From NCBI GenBank assembly GCA_013036315.1, contig JAAXMC010000113.1:534-40522 (forward strand): a DNA stretch of 39,989 bases. The letters run 5' to 3'. Below are positions 1 to 10,618 of this stretch, in pieces; the stretch's first letter is position 1; every line of letters begins with the position of its first letter. The position numbers were made by a program, and so were the translations under genes. This DNA comes from Vulcanimicrobiota bacterium (lineage in GTDB: Bacteria > Vulcanimicrobiota > Vulcanimicrobiia > Vulcanimicrobiales > Vulcanimicrobiaceae). The notes beneath the pieces were generated by a model. It did no database searches. It saw only the letters and a list, made by a program, of their open reading frames with translations, and had not been told where the DNA came from.

Positions 1-395
1 GCCAGACCGAATGAGAAGATGCCGCCGGCTTGGCCTAATACCGTAACCGGGTTGGCGACAGCCGGATTCACGTTTTGCGGCGCGCCGCTGATGTGGTTGG
101 TTCCGGCGTCGATACAACCCCCTCCACAGGCCGGAACGACGAATGCCGCCGGCCCGGTGATCGTGGGGGTGTTGACGAGCGTCGCCGTCAGCCCGTTGAG
201 CTGACGGAACGTCGAGACGGTGTTCAATCCGACCGTCCCCGTATTTCCGATATTTGCCGTTCCGACCGCGAACTGCAGTACGTTTGACTGCAGATTACTC
301 GGGACCGAAGTCGGCGGATTGGCGGTGCCGTTGGCGGAGCACCCTGCAAGGAGCGCCCCAACGACCACCGCCGCGATGAGTTTATACTGAGTCAC
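1..395 (-). CDS. Secreted lipoprotein, 3' end cut by window edge
   Basis: The frame reads from a GTG at 393-395, with GGAGCC at 399-404 as ribosome binding site, and stays open to the window edge (131 codons seen). The N-terminus is a typical lipoprotein signal: a short polar start, a hydrophobic stretch and the lipobox LLAGC, so the protein should be lipidated on the Cys near residue 19. The mature part is rich in Asn, Thr, Gly and Ala, and contains the Cys-rich patch PACGGGC; I recognise no family. It starts 9 nt after the stop of the TonB-dependent receptor and is surely co-transcribed with it, so a role beside that receptor at the outer membrane is reasonable but inferred. The C-terminal part is unseen. 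Confidence 0.75.
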   Translation of the reverse strand, partial: MTQYKLIAAVVVGALLAGCSANGTANPPTSVPSNLQSNVLQFAVGTANIGNTGTVGLNTVSTFRQLNGLTATLVNTPTITGPAAFVVPACGGGCIDAGTNHISGAPQNVNPAVANPVTVLGQAGGIFSFGL

Positions 396-404
396 GGTGG
401 CTCC

Positions 405-3400
405 TTACATCTTCACTTGGAAGTAGAATACGAAGCTCCGGATGCCGCTGGGCGTATCGATATACGCATTGGTGCCATGGCGTAACGGTCCGTAGTTTCC
501 TATCATGCCAAATTGCGGGAAGGCATATCCCGTGGCGTTTTGACCCGTCAGCGGTCCGCTGATGCCATTGGCGAGCGGCTGCCAGCGGCCGTTCAACGAC
601 GGTCCGCCATAGATCGCACCGAAGAGATTGAAGACCTCCACGCCGGCGCTCCAAGTCTTGGGTGCGTTGTATTCGACTGTCAGGTTGGTGGTTGAACTCG
701 GATTCGAGAGTTTGCCCCCGTTGGCCGCCTGCATCGGAATTCCGCGGTTGGCCGCGATGTTCGGATTAAAGACCGAACCGGGGTTCATCGGATCCACGTA
801 TTGGCCCGTGCCCGTTGTGGAGCAGCCCGGGCATGCGTTTGTAAAGGGCAGATTGACCGGTTGCCCGTTGACGAATGCCGAGGTGATGAAACCAGGACTG
901 ATCGGATACCCGATGTTCCATTGGGTTTGGGGCGAGATCCGCCAGCCGTTGTGCGTTTGGTACGAGAAGTCGAACGACGCTACGAACGGTGAGAGGAAGC
1001 CGACGCGGTAGACGTTGCCGAGCAGCACGGACTGGGCGGGAATCGAGGGATAGAAGTCTTCGCTGCTCGATCCGGGGATGACGCTCGAGAATTCGTTCTG
1101 ATACGTGAAGCTGACTTGGCCCGAGAAGCCGTAGGTCTGCTCCTTCGTGAACTGCGCCTCGACGCCGGTAACTTGGTTCTTGCCGAGGTTGTTCGCCACC
1201 GAGGGATTGAAGATGATCGCGCCGGTAATCGGGTTGAGCAACACGATGCCGCCGACGATCTTCGGCGTCGCTACGAGCGCTGTTTCGTCTTGCGCCTTGC
1301 GATAGAACGGCGTTACCTTGAACGAGACGCCGTTCATGAAGCCGCGCGTGAATTGGTGTTCCCACGAGAAGTCGGCGTTGACGAAGACCGTCGGACGCAC
1401 GGGCTGCAGCGGAACGCCGCCGGCAAAGTTCCGGGCGTTATCCCAGTACAATTGCTCGGCGTAGTTTGAACAGGTCGTATCGTTCAGCACTCCGCAAGCG
1501 GCTCCGCCGGCGAATCCGTTCGCGCCCAATGCGTAGCCCGGCAGGTTGAAGAACTGGCCGCTCGGACCGCCGTAGTAGTTCGGGTTGGCGGTGACGTCGA
1601 CCAATGCTAACGTCGGGAACTCAACCGACCGGCCCCACGAAGCGCGAAGTGAATCGTTGGCTCCCAGGCGGTAGGTAGCAGCCACGATCGGCTCGGGAAT
1701 AACCGGCCGGCGTGACTGATTGTTGAGTTGCGGGAAGGTCGCGACCGGGCACTGCCCCGCCGGAGCGGTTGTGACAACGCCGGTAACCGGGTTGCGATAC
1801 GTCACTTGCGGCGGCGTGAGCCCCGCTTTTTGCGTGCTCGGGAATGTCAGCAGATTGCCGTTGCTATCGGTTTGATAAGTGGGAAGATAGAGCGACGTGC
1901 AGGTTGCCGGATCGATGGCCGCGTTCGGGTAGTTGTAGTTGGCGCCGTCGACGCGCAATCCGCCTTCCAGTTTCAGTTTGTCGTTCGGCGACCAAGTGTC
2001 GTCGAGGTAGACCGCCCAATCGTGGCGTTCGACCGACGTGTTCTCGTACGCGTCCGGAATCGTCTGCGCAGTGGTTGGTGCAGTCGCTCCGCCGACGTAC
2101 GGCCCACTATAGATGTAGCCGCATCCGCCGGCTCCCACCGTTGCGCATTGCGCTGGTGTCGCGAAGTCGAACTGCTCTCCGTTCGAAAACATCGTGTTGA
2201 TGAATCCGTAGACGTTCGCCGGAGCATCGAAGACCGGGCGCAGGTACTTGAATTCGGCGCCGGCCTTGAAGAGGTTCTTATCGCTCATCTGTCGCGTGAA
2301 GTCCATTTTGTAACCGGCCGTCTTGCCGCCTTGCAACTGTTGACGGGCCGAGTTGAACGACGAGTAGCCGCCTGCCAGCGGCAGATCGAACGTGACGACC
2401 GCGTTCAAGCTGTAAGCCATGGCCTCAAGCACGCTCGAACTGTTGATGTTCCAGATATAGCCGAGTTTGAATGCGTAGTTCGGCTGGTAGTTCGTTTGCG
2501 GCCGCACGTTCGTCTGGCCCAATGATTCGTCGGCGAACGTCTGGCCCGGATACAGGTTCTCGAGGCTCTGAACGAATGTCACGCCCGCCGTCGGGTTGAC
2601 CGTGTAACCATTGCAGCTCAGCGCCGTTGGGCATGAGGCTGCGCTGAGGGCCGGAATCGGCAGCCCGGAGGCCGACAGCTCTTGCTGGAGCGTGAACATG
2701 TCGCACGTTGCGTAGCACAGGTTAGTGAAGCCGTTGAAGCCGCCGTAACCCGTGAAGAAGCTGTTGTTGGCAAGATCGGTGAAGAACTGAATGGCTTGGT
2801 TGTTGTTCTTGCCAAACTTGTAAACTGCGTTGCCGAGAAACTCGCGTTTGGTCTGATAGAGACGCGAGAAACACGTGCCTATGAGCAGGCAGTTCATCGA
2901 AGTCGTGTTGTAAGCGCTGTTTTGGTTGTTGTCCGACAACGCCATATATGCGGAGATGCGCCCGTTCGGCGAGGCAAAACCCCATTCGAGGTTTGTTTGG
3001 TGACGGAATGCAGGTGCGCCTACCGCAAATTGTCCCGTCGCAAAGCCCGGATATGCTCCACGCTTGGCAATCAGATTGAAGGTACCGGTTCCGTAGTTAT
3101 CTTGCGACGCGTTGCCCAGACCCGGCGTCAACTGCGCGCTCTGCAGGCCCAAGCCCGGAACGCTCAGCGAGTTGGTGAACTGGTTGGTGAATGCGTCGGT
3201 GTACGGAATGCCTTCGAATTCGAAGTTCTCTTCGTTCTCGCGGCCGCCCCGGATAACCGGATAGCCGCCCGTATCGAACGAGCCGCCCGGCAGCGACGTG
3301 ATGAGCGAAGATTCCGCGAGGTTCAGCGACGTACCCATGATCGTTTGGACTTGATGCTGGGTGACGCTGTACGTGTTCACCGTTTGATTCGGCTGAAAAG

Positions 3401-3812
3401 CCCCGCCTGCACTGCGTGAGGTCACGTGCGCGATCGTGCGCAGCGATTTCACCAGCGTCGTGCTGACGTTCGTCGATAAATCGGAGAAAACGTTTTGACC
3501 GGGAATAGAGACCGGCTCGTATCCCGTTAAGGTGAACGATACCGAGTATGTGTCGGGCGCAACGCCCGCTATGGAATAAAAGCCTTTACCATCGGTTGTT
3601 GCCGTGTAGCTGCCCGTCGGCGCTTTCGCGACGATTTGGACGCCCGCCAGTGGTGCCTGCGTTGCGGAATCCGTAGCGGTTCCGCTTAGGATCCCCGTGG
3701 TTCCCGCCAACGCCGGCGCGCAGGTTTGTACGAGCAACAGGCTCGTGATAAAAAGTGCTGCGAACAAATGTAAAATCGTCCGCGCACTTTGCTTGCCATG
3801 AAAAGAGCTCAT
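405..3812 (-). CDS. TonB-dependent receptor, Oar-like, with carboxypeptidase-regulatory-like domain
   Basis: This is an outer-membrane receptor of 1135 residues. Residues 1-36 are a signal peptide ending ALA. Residues about 39-115 form a carboxypeptidase-regulatory-like beta-sandwich (pattern GTATDSATQAPLAGVQI, then DGKGFYSIAGV). A plug region of about 130-250 follows (ESSLITSLPGG, GGYPVIRGGREN), and the rest is a long Asn/Tyr/Phe-rich beta-barrel ending in the aromatic strand FVFYFQ. This order (regulatory-like domain, plug, large barrel) is that of Oar/SusC-like receptors, which import bulky ligands using TonB-ExbBD energy; the ligand cannot be told. The ATG at 3810-3812 is preceded by AAGGGA at good spacing. 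The downstream lipoprotein gene begins 9 nt after the stop. No ExbB/ExbD genes are in the window. Confidence 0.92.
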   Translation of the reverse strand: MSSFHGKQSARTILHLFAALFITSLLLVQTCAPALAGTTGILSGTATDSATQAPLAGVQIVAKAPTGSYTATTDGKGFYSIAGVAPDTYSVSFTLTGYEPVSIPGQNVFSDLSTNVSTTLVKSLRTIAHVTSRSAGGAFQPNQTVNTYSVTQHQVQTIMGTSLNLAESSLITSLPGGSFDTGGYPVIRGGRENEENFEFEGIPYTDAFTNQFTNSLSVPGLGLQSAQLTPGLGNASQDNYGTGTFNLIAKRGAYPGFATGQFAVGAPAFRHQTNLEWGFASPNGRISAYMALSDNNQNSAYNTTSMNCLLIGTCFSRLYQTKREFLGNAVYKFGKNNNQAIQFFTDLANNSFFTGYGGFNGFTNLCYATCDMFTLQQELSASGLPIPALSAASCPTALSCNGYTVNPTAGVTFVQSLENLYPGQTFADESLGQTNVRPQTNYQPNYAFKLGYIWNINSSSVLEAMAYSLNAVVTFDLPLAGGYSSFNSARQQLQGGKTAGYKMDFTRQMSDKNLFKAGAEFKYLRPVFDAPANVYGFINTMFSNGEQFDFATPAQCATVGAGGCGYIYSGPYVGGATAPTTAQTIPDAYENTSVERHDWAVYLDDTWSPNDKLKLEGGLRVDGANYNYPNAAIDPATCTSLYLPTYQTDSNGNLLTFPSTQKAGLTPPQVTYRNPVTGVVTTAPAGQCPVATFPQLNNQSRRPVIPEPIVAATYRLGANDSLRASWGRSVEFPTLALVDVTANPNYYGGPSGQFFNLPGYALGANGFAGGAACGVLNDTTCSNYAEQLYWDNARNFAGGVPLQPVRPTVFVNADFSWEHQFTRGFMNGVSFKVTPFYRKAQDETALVATPKIVGGIVLLNPITGAIIFNPSVANNLGKNQVTGVEAQFTKEQTYGFSGQVSFTYQNEFSSVIPGSSSEDFYPSIPAQSVLLGNVYRVGFLSPFVASFDFSYQTHNGWRISPQTQWNIGYPISPGFITSAFVNGQPVNLPFTNACPGCSTTGTGQYVDPMNPGSVFNPNIAANRGIPMQAANGGKLSNPSSTTNLTVEYNAPKTWSAGVEVFNLFGAIYGGPSLNGRWQPLANGISGPLTGQNATGYAFPQFGMIGNYGPLRHGTNAYIDTPSGIRSFVFYFQVKM

Positions 3813-3854
3813 GAGCTTCCCTTTCAGATATGCAAAATAGCGCCGCTAAAATAG

Positions 3855-3874
3855 GTAGGCCGAGGCCTGCCTAC
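3855..3874 (-). other. Perfect 6-bp hairpin upstream of the TonB receptor
   Basis: GTAGGC (3855-3860) pairs with GCCTAC (3869-3874) around an 8-nt loop. It lies 43 nt upstream of the receptor ATG, inside its probable leader or at the distal end of the rpoB trailer. No T-tract follows on either strand, so I do not call it an intrinsic terminator. A leader structure is possible. Confidence 0.35.
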
Positions 3875-3898
3875 GTGGCGGATTCCCTCAGCCTACTC

Positions 3899-3950
3899 TA
3901 ATCCCTTTTTAAGGAATGGGTCTTTAGCCCCATTCGCCCTTGCTCAGGGC
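3899..3950 (-). terminator. Hairpin cluster just after rpoB stop
   Basis: Reading the minus strand after the rpoB stop there are two hairpins in a row: GCCCT/AGGGC (3936-3950, 5-nt loop) and AATGGG/CCCATT (3915-3934, 8-nt loop). Then comes a short AT-rich inverted repeat, CCTTAAAAAGGG. There is no strong U-run, so termination strength is uncertain. The position directly after rpoB and before the receptor leader makes a terminator or mRNA 3'-end structure the natural reading. The first hairpin also looks like a member of a short dispersed repeat (see findings). Confidence 0.4.
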
Positions 3951-3955
3951 AGGCT

Positions 3956-7864
<3,909 letters not shown>

Positions 7865-7906
7865 TCGTTTCTCTCTCTTCGGTGTTATATAAGGAAGGAA
7901 GCGGCT

Positions 7907-7959
7907 TGTGCCGAGCCGGGCACACTAAAAAGAACGAAGCCGACCACCCCGCTCGTGGT
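7907..7959 (-). promoter_or_regulatory. Structured leader of rpoB mRNA
   Basis: Between a candidate -10 at 7977-7982 and the rpoB ATG lies a leader of roughly 105 nt that holds two perfect short hairpins: ACCAC/GTGGT (7943-7959, 7-nt loop) and TGTGCC/GGCACA (7907-7924, 6-nt loop). Neither is followed by a U-run, so they are not obvious attenuators. Autogenous or ribosomal-protein-style control of rpoB is known in other bacteria through different leaders; here the role is unknown. Confidence 0.35.
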
Positions 7960-7976
7960 GACTCGCTCTTTCTTCT

Positions 7977-7982
7977 ATTATA
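7977..7982 (-). promoter_or_regulatory. Candidate -10 box for rpoB
   Basis: The minus strand reads a perfect TATAAT here, 112 nt upstream of the rpoB ATG. The expected -35 position (8000-8005) reads GTCTGT, which is a poor match, so the call rests on the -10 and its position. A second AT-rich block, TATATAAC, near 7886-7893 is an alternative. Confidence 0.4.
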
Positions 7983-8075
7983 TGCCTAGCGGCCAGGGCA
8001 CAGACGAATAGTATATCATCCGCCCAAAATCACGACAAGGGTAATCGTACATAGCCCGCCCAGGGCCCGGCCGGG

Positions 8076-8240
8076 TTACTCCGCGGGGCGGGTCAGCAGC
8101 AGGCGGGCCGGCTTGTGCGCGCGGCGGAGCCGATCGAACAACTTGTGCCCGAACATAAGGGTGAACAGCCAAGCGATTGGTAGCAAAGCTGCGAAAAACG
8201 AAATCTCTTCAACCACAAAGGGTTGGTGATGTCTCGACAT
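8076..8240 (-). CDS. Small membrane protein, 54 aa, hypothetical
   Basis: An ATG-started frame of 54 codons ends in TAA at 8076. The product has a short polar N-terminus (MSRHHQPFVVEE), one hydrophobic helix of about 18 residues (FFAALLPIAWLFTLMFG), and a strongly basic C-terminus (KLFDRLRRAHKPARLLLTRP). That is a believable single-pass protein with its basic end inside. There is no Shine-Dalgarno. Instead a promoter-like pair (TTGTCA, 18 nt, TAAACT) ends only 10 nt before the ATG, so the transcript would be nearly leaderless. It lies upstream of rpoB on the same strand and could be co-transcribed. An alternative start is GTG at 8216. No family is recognised, and chance coding is possible. 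Confidence 0.45.
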   Translation of the reverse strand: MSRHHQPFVVEEISFFAALLPIAWLFTLMFGHKLFDRLRRAHKPARLLLTRPAE

Positions 8241-8250
8241 GTTACGAGGC

Positions 8251-8280
8251 AGTTTATCACACGCTTGCCCGGCGTGACAA
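8251..8280 (-). promoter_or_regulatory. Candidate promoter for the 54-aa ORF (and perhaps rpoB)
   Basis: On the minus strand TTGTCA (8280-8275, one mismatch to TTGACA) is followed after 18 nt by TAAACT (8256-8251, four of six). The -10 ends 10 nt from the ATG at 8240, so the start site would fall about 4 nt before the ATG. Confidence 0.4.
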
Positions 8281-8295
8281 GCCTGGAAGTGTGGT

Positions 8296-8739
8296 ATGTA
8301 CGTTAAGGTGCAATGGTCGATCGACTCCGCGGATGCTTATTCTGTCGCCAGTGTCCGGCGACGCGTCATTGACGAAGTGCGCCGGCTGGAAGATGGCGCA
8401 GCAGATCTCTTTGCTTTGGAGATCGTGCTAGGCGAACTGTTGGCCGCCGAGATGGAGCGCGGGCATTGGTCGTTGGCCGTTTCGGTGGAACGCGATATTG
8501 CGGGGCCCACTATTCATGTGTACGCGCAAGGACCACCCGCGATCGGGATCGACAAGAACGAATTCCGGCGCGCCATTCTGCTCGGCACGCGCGTGCCGCT
8601 GACGATTGAGGCCAGCTCGCAAGGAACGCACATGGTGCTGCGGGTGCCGGCGGAAGCATCGGGCGAAGCGATGTTCCGTTCGCGAGCCTCACAAGCGTAT
8701 CAGCGCGCGCAGGAGATTAGCCGCCGCTACACCTACTAG
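8296..8739 (+). CDS. RsbW-type HATPase-fold protein, apparently degenerate
   Basis: This 147-residue protein has the layout of the small anti-sigma/serine-kinase ATPase family (HATPase_c_2). An opening strand (VKVQWSIDSADA) is followed by a helix of arginines and acids, then the helix LFALEIVLGELLAAEMERG, which aligns with the N-box helix that normally reads GELLxNAxxHG. The metal-binding Asn is absent, and the later DxGxG box reads AQGPPAIGID, so ATP binding is doubtful. The remaining strand GTHMVLRVP fits the end of the fold. The start is supported by GGAAG 6 nt upstream. The next gene starts 9 nt after the stop. It may act as a protein-binding regulator; the family call is by pattern only. 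Confidence 0.65.
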   Translation: MYVKVQWSIDSADAYSVASVRRRVIDEVRRLEDGAADLFALEIVLGELLAAEMERGHWSLAVSVERDIAGPTIHVYAQGPPAIGIDKNEFRRAILLGTRVPLTIEASSQGTHMVLRVPAEASGEAMFRSRASQAYQRAQEISRRYTY

Positions 8740-8748
8740 GCCCACGCG

Positions 8749-9444
8749 ATGATTCACGCGGCGATCCTGGCCGCAGCACTCACGCCGCTGCAACTGTTCT
8801 CATCCGCAGAAGATGCGTGGGAAGCTCGGACGCTGCCCGCCTATGTCGCTTTCGACACGCTGATAACCCATCGCGACGTTATTGGAAACATCACGCGCGG
8901 CAGCGAGCACGTCGTGTTGCGCACCTTCGACCATTGGTGCGCGACGGTCGAGATCGATCAAGGTTCCACGCAACCCAAGACGAGCCGCGGCCTGAACTGC
9001 CTAGGGCCCGCGTACTCTCCGCTGGGCTTTAATATTTCGTCGGTCTACCCGGCGAGCACGCAACCCGATCCGTTCGTAGCGTCGCCGCTGCCGGTTATCG
9101 CCAGCGTGCGCGCCATTCACTACGATGTGACGCTCGCCGGCGAAGAGCGGATCGACGAGGCGCCGGTTTATCACGTGATTCTGCGCCCGCTGAGCGCGCC
9201 CGAACACTACCCGCTGCGCGCGCTTTGGATCGACGAGAGCAGCTTTCAGGTTCGCAAGCTCACGTACTCGGAAAACCCGGGCGGCTGGAGCGCCTCAATC
9301 GATTACTCGTTCAAGCCGTACGGGCCGCAAGCAATTTGGTGGATATCGGAGATCGACGCCGTCTGGCAGCCCGCGCAACATTCAAAGGAGCCTGCCTTCT
9401 CGAGCACGCTCCTGCTGCAAAACGTCACGTTTCCTGCGCTGTAG
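8749..9444 (+). CDS. Secreted hypothetical protein, 231 aa, possibly LolA/LppX-like fold
   Basis: The N-terminus MIHAAILAAALTPLQLFSSA is signal-peptide-like. The body consists of alternating beta-strand-like segments with a pair of cysteines (HWCATVE, LNCLGPAY), strands such as YDVTLAGEERIDEAPVYHVILRPL and the segment LRALWIDESSFQVRKLTY. That segment resembles the part of LolA/LppX-type half-barrels where a substrate-bound strand is described as an outer-membrane-lipoprotein sorting or DUF domain. I cannot name a family firmly. It follows the ATPase-fold gene by 9 nt with no clear Shine-Dalgarno, which suggests coupling. The stop is 3 nt from the stop of the opposing small ORF. Confidence 0.75.
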   Translation: MIHAAILAAALTPLQLFSSAEDAWEARTLPAYVAFDTLITHRDVIGNITRGSEHVVLRTFDHWCATVEIDQGSTQPKTSRGLNCLGPAYSPLGFNISSVYPASTQPDPFVASPLPVIASVRAIHYDVTLAGEERIDEAPVYHVILRPLSAPEHYPLRALWIDESSFQVRKLTYSENPGGWSASIDYSFKPYGPQAIWWISEIDAVWQPAQHSKEPAFSSTLLLQNVTFPAL

Positions 9445-9447
9445 CCG

Positions 9448-9648
9448 CTACTGCCGGCTCCAAGACGTCGTCGTGCGGCGCGCGCTTCGCCCCGCGAAAG
9501 AACGGCTGAGCGGCGGATGACGTAGCGACGGAATATGGACCGTGACGCGCACGGCTTTAACCTGGCGGAAACGCGGCTCGCAGTCAAAGACCGAACGGGC
9601 TTTTTTGGAAGTCCGCCCCATCGATATCGGCTCGAGGAGCATGGTCAT
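9448..9648 (-). CDS. Small basic protein, 66 aa, hypothetical
   Basis: A 66-codon frame runs from ATG at 9648 to TAG at 9448. The product is Arg/Ser-rich with no recognisable domain. Three things argue that it is real: third codon positions are mostly G or C, a perfect TATAAT on the same strand ends 11 nt before the ATG, and its stop lies 3 nt from the stop of the opposing gene, matching every other convergent pair here. Against it are the absence of a Shine-Dalgarno and of any motif. If transcribed from that box the message is near-leaderless. Confidence 0.4.
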   Translation of the reverse strand: MTMLLEPISMGRTSKKARSVFDCEPRFRQVKAVRVTVHIPSLRHPPLSRSFAGRSARRTTTSWSRQ

Positions 9649-9659
9649 CGTGGACAGCT

Positions 9660-9665
9660 ATTATA
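9660..9665 (-). promoter_or_regulatory. TATAAT box directly upstream of the 66-aa ORF
   Basis: A perfect TATAAT on the minus strand, with no good -35 at 17 nt (GCCGCT). It lies 11 nt before the ATG at 9648 and 17 nt after the hairpin that closes the reductase gene. Confidence 0.45.
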
Positions 9666-9681
9666 GCAGAGCAGCCCAAGA

Positions 9682-9703
9682 GAGCGGCTCATGCAAGCCG
9701 CTC
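9682..9703 (-). terminator. 8-bp hairpin over the stop of the reductase gene
   Basis: GAGCGGCT (9682-9689) pairs perfectly with AGCCGCTC (9696-9703) around a 6-nt loop. The gene's TGA stop lies at the stem-loop junction. The run after it on the minus strand is only TCTTGGG, so if it terminates it does so without a proper U-tract. Confidence 0.5.
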
Positions 9704-10615
9704 ACGCCCGTGCGGCGCACCCAGGTCCAGCAGCGGCCCAATCGGCACGATCCGGGTCGGGTTTATCTCTTCGTGCGTCATATAATAGTGACGCTTGATG
9801 TGATCGAAGTTCACGGTTTCGGCGATGCCGTCTTGTTGATAGAGGTCACGCAGATAACCCCAAAGATTGGGGTAGTCGACGATGCGGCGCAGGTTGCATT
9901 TGAAATGACCATAGTAAACGGCGTCAAATCGAATCAACGTCACGAACAATCTCCAATCGGTTTCAACCGGATGCTCCGCGATCAAGTAGCGCCTTTTTTC
10001 GAGACGCGTTTCCAGTTCGTCGAGTGTTTCGAAAACGCGATAGGCCGCTTTTTCATAGGCGCGTTGCGACGTAGCGAATCCCGCGCGGTACACGCCGTTG
10101 TTCACGGTTTCATAAATCAGTTCGTTTAGCGCGTCGATCTCGGCGCGGTGCGGCGCCGGGTAGAGGTCGATGTGATTTTTCGCCAGCGGTTCGAAGCCGG
10201 TCTCGAACGCCCGCATGATGTCGTCGTCGGAGTTGTTGACGATGCGCTTGGCCTGTTTATCCCATAGCACCGGAACGGTCACGCGGCCGCGATAGTCCGG
10301 ATCGGTGGCTGTATAGGCCTCGCTCAAAAATTCGAAACCGTTGACCGGGTCGCGCGAATAACCCGGCCCGTCCCGGAATGCCCAGCCACGGTCGTCGCGT
10401 ACGGGGTCGACGGCACTCATCCCGATCGCGTCTTCGAGTCCTTTGAGTTTGCGCGCGATCGCCGTCCGCGAAGCCCACGGGCACGCCCATGAAATGTACA
10501 AATGATAACGGCCCGCTTCGGGAAGAATCGGTTCCCGAAACGCGTCGCCCTGGCGCTGAAAAGCTCCGTCACCGCTTTGCTCGTCGGGGAACTGTGGCTT
10601 GACCGGCGCGCTCAC
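9689..10615 (-). CDS. yqjG: Glutathionyl-hydroquinone reductase (xi-class GST)
   Basis: This enzyme of the YqjG/ECM4 family, 308 residues, reduces glutathionyl-hydroquinones to free hydroquinones using glutathione. The family signature is clear: the ISWACPWASR segment carries the catalytic Cys45 in the CPWA motif, VTVPVLWDKQAKRIVNNSDDDIMR is the thioredoxin-fold glutathione site, and the helical C-terminal domain has the conserved LIRFDAVYYGHFKCN and YPNLWGYLRDLYQ. The start is GTG at 10613-10615, 3 nt after the stop of the oxidase-ZIP gene, so the two are translationally coupled. Cytoplasmic; no signal. Family recognition is strong; its pairing with the oxidase suggests quinone or metal-oxidation stress. 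Confidence 0.93.
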   Translation of the reverse strand: MSAPVKPQFPDEQSGDGAFQRQGDAFREPILPEAGRYHLYISWACPWASRTAIARKLKGLEDAIGMSAVDPVRDDRGWAFRDGPGYSRDPVNGFEFLSEAYTATDPDYRGRVTVPVLWDKQAKRIVNNSDDDIMRAFETGFEPLAKNHIDLYPAPHRAEIDALNELIYETVNNGVYRAGFATSQRAYEKAAYRVFETLDELETRLEKRRYLIAEHPVETDWRLFVTLIRFDAVYYGHFKCNLRRIVDYPNLWGYLRDLYQQDGIAETVNFDHIKRHYYMTHEEINPTRIVPIGPLLDLGAPHGRERLA

Positions 10616-10618
10616 GCG

